Shown: positions 46,104-59,700, counted from the stretch's first letter. The stretch: 64,000 nt of DNA from Rutpela maculata (GCA_936432065.2 OW386291.2:109371823-109435822); one strand, 5' to 3'. Numbers and translations are program-made. The notes: generated by a model from the letters alone, not told the origin.

Positions 46104-47330
46104 ATTTAATGAAAGCAAGTGACTTTTCAGTCAGATTTGGTATATATGTTTCTGGGTATAAGAGCTCTACAACAGAGTTGACTTTACCCATTTTCCTCAT
46201 GACGTAATTAAATGCAAACTTTTATGATTTTTCACCCCCCGTTCTGTGATAACGCAAGATGTGCGGTCATCAGACAAACCCGATTATTGTATTGCGAGAC
46301 AACCTCTACATATTCCTAGGCTCAAACTGTATTTTGCTTATGAGGTAAATAAATAGTTGGTAGCTCTTGGTCTATAAGGATCTGAATTTCACCCACTCCT
46401 AATCGTTGTATCGTCCTGAAACTTGGCAATTGTATGCAGCTCTTATAACAATACAATATAGAATACTCAGTATTATAATATGTTCAAAACGACCGCCGCC
46501 CCAAGATGGCGCATTATCATTTTCTTTACAACCCCCTTGATATAGGTATCAAAGGAAAGGGCTTGATAAGTAGAAAACAAATAGTGATCAAAACCTAAAA
46601 ACTCAAAATGGTGGCGTCAACATGGTGTCAACATGGCGATAGGTTTTATTACTTATCGTCGGATTCGACTAATAATCGGTATCTGTGGGCTATCGAGGTT
46701 GCAGATTACAATTATCCGCACACTTTTTATTTTTTTTTTTTATGATTTTATGACACTCATTTTTGTCGTTTATTGTTTAATAGCATTAACTTAATAGAAC
46801 AATATTTTTTAATAAAACCAAAACGGCATTCACTTTGTGGTATGGTAAAATAATAGGATAACCTTCTTAAAATCAAATGCACATTCAGGAAATTTAAGAG
46901 ATGTAAATAATGCTCAAGTTAAAATTATGCTTGTACGTACACTAAATACTAAAATCTAAAGTAAAATTTAATTGTATGTAAATTTTGATTTTATAACTTC
47001 ACATCTATAACAGACAATTATTTGATTCAAAACCTGCCAAGATTACTGCAATTAAAGGAGTGTATTACACTGAAATATAAGAGGTAATGCCACTATTATA
47101 AATGACATTTATACATCAAAATGGCGTGCCCTATCTCCTTTTGTTAGAAGCCCAGTTGTAACGTGCATGTTTTGTGAGACCGACTATATGGTATTTGTGA
47201 AACAGACTATATGGTATTATTATTTTTACCGCCAAATATCTCACTGCTTCTTATAAGGCATTCTTGTATTCGGACCAGCGATTGTATTGTTTTGTTAGCC
47301 CCCACCCTGTCCTATAGATATCGACAATCG
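46104..47330. other. Unassigned stretch
   Basis: Continues with a diverged tandem-type unit (cagtcagatttggtatat near 46128). At about 46500-46545 a segment resembles the internal repeat of the Transib-like element (29204-29552). No gene was recognised. Confidence 0.4.
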
Positions 47331-48350
47331 TGACCGCCATAGCACGCCAGGAGGACAAGAGCTCTAATCTACCCTATGACGGGCAGACAGAGTAGGCTCA
47401 ACCTGAGGAATAAGCTCACGCTTATCAAGTCACTCATCCGGCCCCAACTGACGTACGCCTCCGTAGCCTGGGGCTATCGAGCGAAGAGCTACCTCCAGCA
47501 GATTCAGCCAGTGGAGAATGTCGCCCTCAGGACAGCGGTCAACGCACCCTGGTTCGTACGCAACGAAGACATCTTCAGGGACCTGGAGTACACCCAGTCA
47601 CTGGAATCATCAAGGAGAGAGCCAAGAAGATTTACGCTCTTGCCGCTGGTCAGGGAGGCTACTGACTACGACCCAGCAGACGCTCCGAGGCACAGGCGGC
47701 AGAAGATGCAAATCCTGGATAACGGGTGAGTATGAGAACCATACCACCGTCCGATAAATCCACCCCACGGAAGAGACATGACGATCACCCAACCACCCAC
47801 CCTAGTCCCTGCGGGTACCAGACAAACAACCGTCCAGTACCCGTAGTCGCCCTGACTCCGAGCAGACCAAAAATGCTACCAAAGCAGTTAGGTCTGCCCT
47901 TCCTCGAGCTACACAGCTCATCCTTACCCTACCGACGATCCGGATGACAGGATGACAATTGGCATTCTGTGTACCGGCAGTCAATCCCTGTAAAAACCAC
48001 AAACACCCATACAGACCGATGACTACCCCCCCTCCCGGGGGGGGGGGGGGGCAAGCTGGCGAAGAAAACGAAGACAGAAGAGCGCCAGAAGGGGCCTTAG
48101 CCAGCAAGGTCCAAAGAGCCATGACCCAATGAGGTGGGCCGAAATCGTCTGCACCGCTCACACTTGTGAGTGGGGCCAATGTAAAGTAAGTTCGCCCGCC
48201 CTGCACGAGGCTGGTCCCCGGTCTACAGCGATGCATTGGGGTAAAGGGCAATAGTCCTGCCCGGCCCCAGTCATCCGAGCCTTAGCCAAGAATATTGGCG
48301 TTGGCCATAGCACTTACGCTGTCAGTAGGCAAGCGAAGAGATCAGGCTTT
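47331..48350 (+). mobile_element. 5'-truncated LINE (jockey-like), GC-rich, with 3' UTR
   Basis: 47376-47729 reads RQSRLNLRNKLTLIKSLIRP, QLTYASVAWGYRAKSYLQQI, VENVALRTAVNAPWFVRN, the C-terminal region of jockey-clade RTs. A frame change near 47610 is likely, because the expected ERAKKIYALAA reads in another frame. The GC-rich 3' UTR (about 47730-48340) contains a C6..G14 tract at about 48030-48052. Base composition differs sharply from the AT-rich surroundings. The exact 3' end is not resolved. Confidence 0.65.
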
Positions 48351-49337
48351 TATCTGAATTTAAGTAAAAGTTCCAGTGTTTGAGGGGTTAAACCTTCTTA
48401 TAATAAAGTTATTATATCCTTTGTCTCGTGAAACCATTTATTTTTGAAAATTAGACAAATGGTTATGTTTGCTTTGCGAGGCCTAGTTTTAGGAAATATT
48501 GTGTGTACGTGCAAATTGTACCTAACAGTGTTGGAATCCGCGTATATTCCTGGTACTCAGTTATAAAGGTGTACAGCATTCCAGTTTAGTGTCTCCTGTT
48601 TATTCCGACAATTTCGTAAGTAAAAACATTTATTCCTCCACAAGGCCAGCATTTTAATAGTCAATTCGCCAGTGCAGTGTTTTGTACATTTACCTTTCTC
48701 TTTTTTGTGTAAACAGACAGACCTTTTTTTTCGCAATGATACGTATTAACTTATATTCGTTTACCTTTTAAGAAATTATGTAAATTAATTTGATGTATAA
48801 CTTCAAGTTTGTACCTTTTAATTAGGTTTCTGTATGCTATAGTAAAATTTTAACTATATAAATATTTAACAGTTCATGTATGAATCTGTAGTTTTACATT
48901 TATTTTAACAAGGTAGTGAACCACTATTTATTTATAGCTAATTTGTCGTATTACTTGCGGAATTGGCCAATCTCCCTTTGATTACCTTTTAGTACCTATT
49001 TTTACCTTTATTACGTTTTCAAGATATACTTTGTTGTGTATTTTGTACAATTATGTCTGTCTCTCTGTGCATGCTGTTGTCTGAATATTTGTTAGTTTTT
49101 GTTAATCGTTAGCACAAATTTATTCGTCCATACCTTGATTTGTTCTAAATACTCTACCGACTTTGCTTAGCTGGTCAATAAATTAGTTTATTGTTAATCA
49201 AATATTTTTATTTACTTCTCTATTCAGTTAAATAACCCCTATAGAGAGATTGGGCGTTATACAGTATCGATGCGCAGTCGACTATTCGCATAACTATATT
49301 TTTTAAGTATGTGGATATCGCGAATATTGCAGGTTAC
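48351..49337. other. AT-rich stretch, nothing recognised
   Basis: No coding, TIR or tail signal could be supported here. Confidence 0.4.
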
Positions 49338-52300
49338 AGTGGAGTCAAATTAGGACTGATAAATTCGCAATGTGAATTGTCTGGTCAGGGCGTTTTTTTT
49401 GTGTTAACGTGTTCCCTGGGTCAACTATAGTTCACACTTCAGTTTTGCAGTTTCTGCGAGGTCGGCGTATTGTTTATTTAAACAATTTAATTTTTTAGAC
49501 CGTGTTTTTCATCGGTTATCTTTGAATATCTCGAAATCTATAAGTCCTATGGAAAATAACAAAGAGAAGGAAAATGTTCGTTATGAGTTGTGGAACAAAA
49601 GTACATAAACTATAATTCTTTCCAATTGTTATTATTATTTAAAAAAAATTGTATATTGCAAAATTATGCGTTTTTAAACGAATTGCTGTTATTTCAAAAA
49701 TAAAGGATAATTTTCAATGAAATTTTGGAAAAATATAGCTCTTACAAAGTACAATCACCGCTTAAAATTTTAAATCTAAATGATTATTAAAACGGGTAAA
49801 ATATACAATTGTTGCTAAAATTTTGCACCCTTGTGAAATCCTGCCAACAAATCCGAGAAATGTGTACGACGGCTCAAATTGTAGCTTTTTATAAGTACTT
49901 TAAGATCACGAAGGAAAACATTTTTTTTCAAAATTTAAACCGTTTTTATTGCATTTGTTTATAATTTTCGAAATTTTAATAATAAACAAATTTAAATAAC
50001 TCTATGGTTTTTTTTATGGAATCAAAATCGGTAAACGATTTATGAAAGTAGATTAAATAAGCCATCTTTCAAAAAAAAATTAATGCTCTGCTTGCATTTG
50101 GAGCTGAGATACATTGGCTTTTGCATTTCGATCACTTATAAATAAACAAATTGATATTTCATCTTAAAATTCGGGCTGATTATTGCCCAGTGCTTATATT
50201 TTTGTCCCAGCTAGTAGAAAATAATTTAGAACTAAATTTTTCAAAATTGCATCTAATAAAACGTCTTTGAAATCATATCATAATTCGCGGTTGACAGGTA
50301 ATATTTTCCTCTCCCACTCATCGTATTTCGCAAACTAGGTAACTAAGACAACTAACGCAATATCTCTCTCGATTTTCACCTTACCGAGATATATATTTTT
50401 AATTAATCGTCTCTTTTCGCAAATTTTGATTATTTCATTTAATTTAACGTGAAATAATTTGTTTAATTTTTTTTTGAAATTTTTTGAATTTTTTGAATTT
50501 TTAATTTCTTTATTTTTGTTTTATTGGAATGTTCTCTCTTTTAAATGTTGTTTGTTTAGCTTTTGTTTATAAAAAAAAGAGAACAATAACAATTTAATTT
50601 ATATAACGTGTTTTCCATTAGTTTCTTTGAATATTTCGAAATCTATAGGTCCTATGGAAATCAGCAAAAGAAAACGTTTTACAACAAAAGTATATGAACT
50701 ATAATTTATTCCAAATGTTATTATTACTAAAAAAAAATTAAATATACCAAAATTAGACGTTTTTAAACCAATGATTTTTCTTTCAATAATAATGGATTTT
50801 CAATGAAATTTAAGAAGAATGTGATTCTTATAGAGTACAATCACCATTTAAAATTTTAGATCAAAATATTTATTAAAACGGCTAAAAAAAGCAATTGTGG
50901 GTATGAAAGTGAGAATGATTATCTGTTTGATAGTGGTGCGAGTGATGATACAGATTCTACACGGAGTGACGATAATAATTATTATGAAAATTCACGTAAG
51001 AGACAAAAATTGCTAAGATAATTTTGTAATTCATTAAAAATACCTTATTTTTAATATAGTTTTTAAGAATTAATACTTACAATGTTAAGTCAAACTAATT
51101 ATAGAAAATCTAATTTTCAAATACACAAAGATAAATAAAATAAATGCATCTATCGTTAATTGAGCACAAAAATAATCTATAGAAAAAAACTAATTAATTT
51201 CTGTTACGAGTTATTGTTTGGAGTCAAATTAAGGATAAAAAAAAAGAAGGTAAATAAAGGACTCTTCTGCTGCAGGAATTTGTTTTAGTTTATTTTCGAT
51301 GTAATAACATGCAATGAGAAGTTTTGGATTACATCTTATCGTTGCTTCATATGAAATTTAAATAATTAATATTGCAGCATTAAAGTCTTTCTATTTTCGG
51401 TACTAGTAATTACATCACAAAAAATAAAAATCCAAATCGCTTGCAATAAAATTTAGAATAAAACTAGACTTATGAGACAACATTCAAAAATGATTAAAAA
51501 TGGTCCTTTTTGTATAATTTAAGAATTGTAATTACTTCCACATCCAGTGGAAGTATAGTAATCGTACAGTAACGACAAAAAATTTTTTAAAAATTTTTAT
51601 TGTTCAAATAGGCTTAGAATGTCACGAAACGTCGAGATTTTAAGTTTGAGCGAATAAATATTTCTGTCTGTCGGTCTGTCTGTAACTTTTTTTGTGCGCA
51701 CGTTTACTCTGGAACCGTTTGAGATATTGACTTGAAATTTGGTACACATATGTACCTTAATGAGATCTAGAACTAGATTATATTTTCATCTTGTTCCGTC
51801 GAAGGGTTGGGGGGTAAATTAGGGTAAATTTGGGGAAAATAGGTAAATCAAGCAGGTAAGAGTCCATAAAATTGGTATTTAGTATATACAAGAGAAGCTA
51901 AGGTCTCAAAAAAAAATTTGGCATCAGCCACCCCCATTACCACCCCATCCCATTATTAAAGGGAATGAAAAAAAAATTGTGATTTAGTGTGTGTACAAGA
52001 ACCAGAAACCTCAAAATGTTTTTTTACTTCATCCACCCCCACTACCACCCCCTATCACCACCCCCACCCCGCTACCGATGTGGGGTATCGTTTTATGGGT
52101 TTTTGGGGTAGAAGATTTCAAATATTATATTATTAAAGTTCCATAAACAATTATTTCCACATACAAAATGTTTTCGTTGTGAGTGACTTGGATAAAAAAT
52201 CTGGATGTGGAAGTAGTGATTCATTGGGCAGCGGTTTTTAATATTGCATACCTACATTCTATCGTCATTCCGTGTAGAATCTGTATCATCACTCGCACCA

Positions 52301-53881
52301 CTATCAAACAGATAATCATTCTCACTTTCATACCCACAATTGCTTTTCTTAGCCGTTTTAATAAATATTTTGATCTAAAATTCTAAATGGTGATTGTACT
52401 CTATAAGAATCACATTCTTCTTAAATTTAATTGGAAATCCATTATTTTTGAAAAAACAATAATTGGTTTAAAAACGTCTAATTTTGTTATATTTAATTTT
52501 TTTTAATAATAATAACATTTGGAATAAATTATACTTTATGTACTTTTGTTGTAAAACGTTTTCTTTTGCTGATTTCCATAGAACCTATAGATTTCGAAAT
52601 ATTCAAAGAAAACTAATGGAAAACACGGTATATAAATTAAATTGTCATTGTTCTCTTTTTTTATAAACAAAAGCTAAACAAACAACATTTAAAAGAGAGA
52701 ACATTCCAATAAAACAAAAATAAAGAAATTAAAAATTCACTGCAATTTCAAAAAAAAAATTAAACAAATTATTTCACGTTAAATTAAATGAAATAATCAC
52801 AATTTGCGAAAAGAGACGATTAATTAAAAATATATTTCTCGGTAAGGTGGAAATCGAAAGAGATATTGCGTTAGTTGTCTTAGTTACCTAGTTTGCGAAA
52901 TACGATGAGTGGGAGAGGGAAATATTACCTGTCAACCGCGAATTATGATATGATTTCAAAGACGTTTTATTAGATGCAATTTTGAAAAATGTAGTTCTAA
53001 ATTATTTTCTACTAGCTGGGACAAAAATATAAGCACTGGGGAATAATCAGCCCGAATTTTAAGATGAAATATCAATTTGTTTATTTATAAGTGATCGAAA
53101 TGCAAAAGCCAACGTATCTCAGCTCCAAATGCAAGCAGAGCATTATTTTTTTTTTTGAAAGATGGCTTATTTAATCTACTTTCATAAATCGTTTACCGAT
53201 TTTGATTCCATAAAAAAACCATAGAGTTATTTGAATTTGTTTATTATTAAAATTCCGAAAATTATAAACAAATGCAATAAAAACGGTTCAAATTTTGAAA
53301 AAAAAATTTTTCCTTCGTGATCTTAAAGTACTTATAAAAAGCTACAATTTGAGCCGTCGTACACATTTCTCGGATTTGTTGGCAGGATTTCACAAGGGTG
53401 CAAAATTTTAGCAACAATTGTATATTTTACCCGTTTTAATAATCATTTAGATTTAAAATTTTAAGCGGTGATTGTACTTTGTAAGAGCTATATTTTTCCA
53501 AAATTTCATTGAAAATTATCCTTTATTTTTGAAATAACAGCAATTCGTTTAAAAACGCATATTTTTGCAGTATACAATTTTTTTTAAATAATAATAACAA
53601 TTGGAAAGAATTATAGTTTATGTACTTTTGTTCCACAACTTATAGCGAACATTTTCCTTCTCTTTGTTGTTTTCCATAGGACTTATAGATTTCGAGATAT
53701 TCAAAGATAACCGATGGAAAACACGGTCTAAAAAATTAAATTGTTTAAATAAACAATACGCCGACCTCGCAGAAACTGCAAAACTGAAGTGTGAACTATA
53801 GTTGACCCACTGAACACGTTAAAACAAAAAAAAAACGCCCTGACCAGACAATTCACATTAAAATCCTAATTTGACTCCACT
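49338..53881. mobile_element. Large foldback element, arms about 1.6 kb
   Basis: The left arm (49338-50978) and right arm (52260-53881) are inverted copies beginning agtggagtcaaattagga. They are about 95% alike by eye. Each arm has an internal direct duplication of about 290 bp (49500-49802 and 50607-50886 on the left). The inner edge of the left arm codes for an acidic, basic-ended tail (ENDYLFDSGASDDTDS, then KRQKLLR and stop, about 50903-51020). Between the arms are an AT-rich segment and Helentron-like copy D. No transposase is seen. Confidence 0.75.
51533..52240 (+). mobile_element. Helentron/DINE-1-like repeat, copy D
   Basis: It has the same end motifs (acttccacatccagtggaag left, ggatgtggaagtagtgattc right) and the same internal order (tctgtctgtcggtctgtctg tract at about 51662, tggaaccgtttgagat, caccccc runs) as copy A. 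It lies just inside the right arm of the foldback element. Confidence 0.65.
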
Positions 53882-54164
53882 ATTAGGTTGTGACGCCTGT
53901 GCAACAGAATAAAAATGAGAAGCACCAATTCAATTTTAAGCGCGAACTTTGATTAAAAAACTGACTTTAATAAAAAAATATAATTAATTGTAAGTATGAA
54001 AAACTTGTGCTGTCTATTTTTTATGATTTTTATGACAAAATAAATAATTTATGACATTTTATGACAGATTTCTTAATTTTATGATTTTATGACGACTGGT
54101 CCAAATTTAACAATTCAAAATGGTGGCGGATAAGTGTTGTAATTTATGGTCGCTTTTCATTTAA

Positions 54165-54317
54165 TATAATAATAATAATAATAATAATAAGTTTATTTGT
54201 CCAATCGATCACATTACATGATATAGGATAAGTCAGAAACAGTATACAGTACAGAAAAAAAAAATAAATATCACGTAACGAACACATTGCAATAAAAGTA
54301 TAATATATATACACACA
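54165..54317 (-). mobile_element. LINE 3'-end fragment
   Basis: On the minus strand it ends AATAAACTTATT followed by a (TTA)n tail (54165-54190), the same style as the LINE ends at 2607 and 37788. No coding portion is kept. The provirus inserted just beyond it, in an AT-rich tatatatacacacata stretch. Confidence 0.5.
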
Positions 54318-54321
54318 TATA

Positions 54322-54685
54322 TGTTAGATCACGGTTCACATGAATGACTTTTTAAAAACTTTTATTTAGTTAAGTGGAGCCAACGTTGGCTCTTGGAGAA
54401 GGAATTAGAATAATAAATTAGAAGTGTTGCATTCTAACTGAGTTTAATAACTGGCTTTACAAAGCATGTCTAGTAGTATTTATAACATACAGAACCTGGG
54501 TAAGCAAAATATAGAACAAAGGAAATGCAATTCGACAGTCAGCATAAAATGTGAGAAACAAAGGTGAAATATAATATCTCTAAGATAAGCGATTAATAAG
54601 AGAAGTCGTTATCATGTAATATGATATACCTGTGAAGGTTTGTTATTACTAAGTCTTTATAATAAGCGTATAATTTTATATAACA
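54322..54685 (-). repeat. 3' LTR (364 bp)
   Basis: It starts TGTTATATAA and ends ATCTAACA on the minus strand. It matches the 5' LTR except for G at 54499 where the other has A (62693), plus-strand bases. An AATAAA-type signal lies at 54366-54361 on the minus strand, about 40 nt before the LTR end. Confidence 0.95.
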
Positions 54686-54696
54686 ACTTCCCCCTT
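54686..54696 (-). promoter_or_regulatory. Polypurine tract
   Basis: Minus-strand AAGGGGGAAGT directly abuts the 3' LTR, as required for plus-strand priming. Confidence 0.85.
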
Positions 54697-54935
54697 AATA
54701 AAAAAGTTGATGTTATGCAGCAACTTTTGAAAATTGTTAGAAATGTTAAATGAATATAATGCAAAATAAATTGAAACAATGTTGAATGAATACAAAGCAA
54801 AATAATAAAATACATAAAAGTTAAAATTGGTAAATGATAATAATAATAAGTGAGTAATACATTACATAAATGTAATAAGAATAAAATATAATGGTCTAAA
54901 TTAATAGACAAGGGTAAAACTCCACATATGAAAGT

Positions 54936-56775
54936 CTATGTTAACTCGATGTCCTCTTCTTCTTGAGGTTTAATACCGGGTCGCTTTCTTGGAGGGATAA
55001 GTCTAGGAAATTTGGTGAATACTCTGCTTCGCTCTGAAGGAGGTGAAGGAGGGTTGTCCGTTGAGGGTTGGATTCGCAATGCTCTACATCTTCTTCTTCT
55101 GCATTTACAAGTTATGTAAAGTACAACTAACAGGATGATGAGAGTGATTATGAAATACGTGAACCAAGATACGTGTTTGGTCACAAAAGGCTCGTTTATG
55201 AGGTCATCCAGGTCTTTGGAATATTGGTCCAATTTGGTTTTTGCAATATTTAGATCTTCTACGTCGAGATTGTTTAATTTGAGTGGTTTTAATTTTGGAA
55301 TTTCGATTTTGTCGGGCATGTGATTACAGCATTCAAAAGGAATTTGGATAGGATGTGAATTGTCTTTAATTTCGGAGAAGTCTTTGGCACTGGCTTGTAT
55401 TCGAGTAATGCCTGCATAGGCGTAACATCCTGGTTGTAGTTTGATGATGGAATTTTTGTTGATTAACTCTGTTGTGGATTCTCTCTTTGGACAGTTAATG
55501 GTAATGTGAAGTGGTTCGGAATTAATTACTAGCCATGTGTTGTCTTCAAGTTCTTGGACGTTGTATCCCTGACTAATAATGAAGGAAGTTTGACAGTTCT
55601 CTGGAAGTTTTGGCAATGGTTTTAGTATTCTGGCTTCACATATGGCATTTTGGTCGATAGGATATGCAAACAGGTTAGAACATAGTTTGGTTCCAAAATA
55701 AAGTGGTTTGCATTCTTTTAAATTTTGTATAGGTATGTACATCAAAGAATCATCATCTCTCGCGATATATTTTTGTGAAATAGATAAAATATGATGTAGA
55801 CCAGTTCTGTTATCAAGTATCGGGATAGGATATAGGCGATAGGTGTTATAATTTTGGGGTTCAACAAGTGGTATTGTTAAAACAAATACTAAGTTAGAAT
55901 CCATTTGAAACGCTTGTAATTCAATAATATCCAAATACTTAGCAACTGCCGATAATTTAATGGGGAGAGGCAAATTGTTCCTTCGTAAGCTCTGTGAAAT
56001 TTCTTGTAATGCTGTTACCAAATGATTAGGGGTTATGATTGACGTGTGAATGATTCCTAGTCTGGCAAATGTTATTGAATTTAGAATGTCGTTTAAATTA
56101 TCTTCGATATACAAATAGCTTGCCATTAATTGTTCGGAAATGTATAAAAATTTTAGTTTTATGTGAGCAGCCTCGATAGCTTGAGTCATTGTTTGAATTG
56201 TGTGTTCTATTTCTTCGAGATCTTTGTTAAAGGTTTCCTCGTCAATTTGTAATTTTTGTATAGTCGAGTTGAAGTTTTTAATAACAGAAGTTGTAACTGA
56301 AATTTGATTTTTGATTAAGTTTTCCAATTGATGTTCGTCATTATTTAGTTTATTTATACAATTAGTATAGTACTGGCCATCTTCAGCATCTAGGTTACCA
56401 GTTATGGATTTGAATATTGTACCGATACCGTTAAGTATTCCTCGTTTATATCTTTTTGTATCTGAAAAGATTTCGTCAAATTTCATTTTTATAGAGTTGG
56501 ATATTTGTGTTAAAAGGTTAAAGTCTGTTTTAATTTCACTCGTAAAAATAATTGACTTATGATCACCATTATGGAGAGTGTACAGGATTCTGACTAAGAT
56601 ATTTTGATTTTTGTCAAAAGCTAGTTTGAGGGATGAAATGTTTTTATGCACTAGTAGAGTCCATTTGTCATTTGTCACCATGATGTCCGTGTCTTGGTGG
56701 TAGTATACACCAACGGTGTTATTGATTGGGATAATTTTGTATTGACAGAGTGCTGATCCGAACAGCAGGAGAAAC
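54936..56775 (-). CDS. env: env: membrane fusion glycoprotein, main exon
   Basis: The errantivirus envelope protein resembles baculovirus F fusion proteins. The longest ATG frame (56681-54936, 581 residues) is intact, but the frame is open upstream to a splice acceptor at 56777-56776, and this upstream piece codes for a hydrophobic, leucine-rich stretch suited to a signal peptide. Counting from the 56681 ATG: furin-type site RYKR at 77-80, followed by a glycine-rich candidate fusion peptide (81-98), a heptad-like helical region (110-200), conserved cysteines (324-451), a transmembrane segment (about 505-524), a basic anchor, and a proline-rich cytoplasmic tail. A first exon at 62328-62312 supplies the start codon. 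Expression needs the spliced RNA. It could allow particle transfer between cells; that is inference from the family. Confidence 0.88.
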
Positions 56776-56788
56776 CTGAAAATAAATT
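56776..56788 (-). promoter_or_regulatory. env splice acceptor
   Basis: A tttattttcag acceptor (AG at 56777-56776) lies just past the pol stop codon (56790-56788). The downstream exon continues in the env frame, entered in phase 2. Confidence 0.8.
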
Positions 56789-59700
56789 TAATTTTCAGTA
56801 TATGGTTTCATTCTATCAAAATTTACTTTGGTTTCTTGTTTCGTTTCGAGGTTTAATAAGGTAGCAGAATTTTGAAAAATTTCTTTTATTTTAAAAGGAC
56901 CGTTAAATTTGTTTTGCAATTTGTTTTTGATTTGTGATTCTTTTACGTAAACTAAGTCACCTATTTTGTATTCGGGTCGTTTTTGGGGAACATTTCTATC
57001 AAAGCGAACTTTCGCTTTCTCCTTTTGAGCTTGCGTTCGACTACGGGCAATTTTATAGTAGTGAGATATTCTGTTGTTTAAATCCCTAACGTATTTGGTT
57101 ATTAACTCTTTTTGGTTATACAAAGTTTCAGGTGGTCTGTTGGACGTATGTCCAAATACAAGTTCGTATGGGGTGAAACCGTGTGTTTTATTTACTGAAT
57201 TGTTATAGCATATTACTGCATATGGTAAAATTGTGAAAGGATGTTCGTTCGGATTTTCAGTTTTATGAATTCTTATCATTTCAGCTAGAGTAGCATGAAA
57301 TCTTTCTATGGATCCGTTCGATTGGGGGTGTCCTACGCTTGAATACGTCAGTTTTATGTCGTAGAGGGTGCAGAGATCTTTGAGCAAACGGTTGTCAAAT
57401 TCGCCACCGTAATCGCAATGGATTCTTAGCGGGGTGCCGTAATGTTGAAAGTATAACAACAAGGTATTTACGACGGATTTTGCGGATTTGTCCGGGACTG
57501 CATAGGCTTGTGTAAATTTAGTTAACTCGTCGCGAATAGTTAAAGCGTAATTTCGAGTTGGGAATTCAAATAAATCGATATTAATTCTTTCGAATGGTGT
57601 TCTTGGGGTTTCTGTGACTACTAGAGGGTTGTTAAGGTTTTTCCGGCATACTTTAGTCTTTTGGCAAGTTTCGCAATTTTTTATAAAATTTTCAACGTCT
57701 TTAGTTAGACCTTGCCAAGTGTATTTTTCTCTAATTCTTCGAATCGTTTCATTTATTCCACGGTGTAGATTATTTTTACCAAAATGATTTTGCTCCAATA
57801 TGATTGGGATTTCATCTTCGTCGGCAGTTCTGACGATATCTTGACAAATTACTATTTTTAAATCTTTTTCTGCAAAAATGAATGATAGAATTTCGAGTAT
57901 GGGGAGGTCTAGGTTATTTTCGACAAAGTATGTCTTAGAAAGGTCTAAAACATCTTGATTTTTAAATAATACCAAAAATAGATGTTCAATTACAGATTCG
58001 ATATCAAAAGGTAGAGGAATGATAAAATATCTCCTATGTCTGACTGTTTTGCTCGATACAATATTGATTTTGTCGTTATGAAATTCGGGGTTTTCTTCGA
58101 ATATGTCCTCAATAATTTTGTGATGTAGGTCTTGTAAGTTATTTTGTTGGAAGAAGGTTATAATATCTTTATGTTCTCGGTATAAGAGTTGTTTGTTTGA
58201 GGCTTTGATTTTTGAATAGTCTATTAAAGATGTTGTTTTATATAGGTTGGTGAAAGTTTCAAATTCTCGGGAAATTTGTTCGTTAGTGATTTCGTTGTTA
58301 TCGTCTGGGTTTTCGTCGTCGTCTGACTCTTCGTCATTCGCGGCTAGGACCTTTGAATAGAATTTGGAACATTCGGAAAAATGATTAATTTTGATTCTGG
58401 AAAGTGCGTCCGCGTTCTTATTGATTTTGCCTGGTTTATAAATTATTTCGTAGTCGTACTCTTCTAATTTGAGTCGCCAACGGGCAAGTCTGCTTCCTGG
58501 GTCTTTTATAGAGAATAGCCAGGTGAGTGGTCTGTGGTCGGTTACAAGCTTAAACTTTCTACCGTACAGATATGGTCTAAAGTGCTTTACACTCCATACT
58601 ATCGATAAAAGCTCGCGTTCTATCGTTGAATACTTAGTTTCTGCGCTGCACAAGGTTCTAGAAGCATAGGCAATGGGTAAATCTTTGCCAATAGGCCCCT
58701 GGCTCAGCACCGAGCCGATGGCAAATGCGCTCGCATCAGTGGTTAGAACGAAAGGTTCGTCAAAATTAGGGTAGATTAATATCGGAGTTGTTGTTAATGT
58801 TTGTTTCAAATTTTGAAAAGAATTTACACAATCATTGTCGAAGAGAAATGGTATGTCTTTTTGTAGTAGTTTTGTTAGGGGCTTGGTTATCTTGGAGAAA
58901 TTAGGGATAAAGCGCCTATAATATCCGGCTAAGCCTAGAAATGATTTAATTTCTTTTGGATTTTTCGGTTGAGGAAAATTTAAAATAGCGTCAACTTTCG
59001 AAGGGTTCGGTTTTACGCCGTCTTTTGTAATGAGATGTCCTAAATAAGCGACTTCCTTGCGGAGAAACTCGCATTTGTCTGGTTGAATTTTGAGGTTGGC
59101 TTTTTGAAGGCGTTTAAAGACTTCGGTTAGACGGGAAATGTGTTCATGAATTGTAGGAGAGTAAATAATAATGTCGTCCATGTAGACGAGACATCGTTCA
59201 TTTTGAATACCTAACAGGATGTTATCCATAACTCTTTGAAAAGTTGATGGAGCGTTTTTGAGTCCAAATGGCATTCGCACGAATTCATAATGACCGTTCT
59301 CAACTGTGAAAGCAGTCTTTTGAATATCTGCGGGATTAATTTCGATTTGGTGGAAACCAGAAGCCAAATCTAAGGTTGTAAAATATTGGCATTTGCCAAG
59401 TTGGTCTAAAAGATCGGAAATGTTGGGCAGAGGATATTTGTCACCAATTGTAACCTCGTTGAGTTTGCGGTAGTCGACTACGACGCGCCATTTCTGTTTA
59501 CCAGAAGCGTCCAGTTTTTTGGGAACTACCCAGACAGGAGAGGACCAAGGTGAGATTGAGGGTTGAATAATACCTTGACTTAACATTTTCGATACTTGGG
59601 ACTTAACTTCTTCTTTATGGACCTGAGGATATTGATACGATTTAGTGAATATCGGTCGGGAATTTTCGGTGTCAATAGGGTGTTTGATTTCATTAGTAAA

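Noticed and set aside
47802..48251. 149-codon minus-strand frame
   Set aside because: GC-rich 3' UTR of the LINE; long frames there come from composition.
58469..58669. Plus-strand open frame opposite pol
   Set aside because: Shadow of pol; the minus-strand frame has full domain structure.
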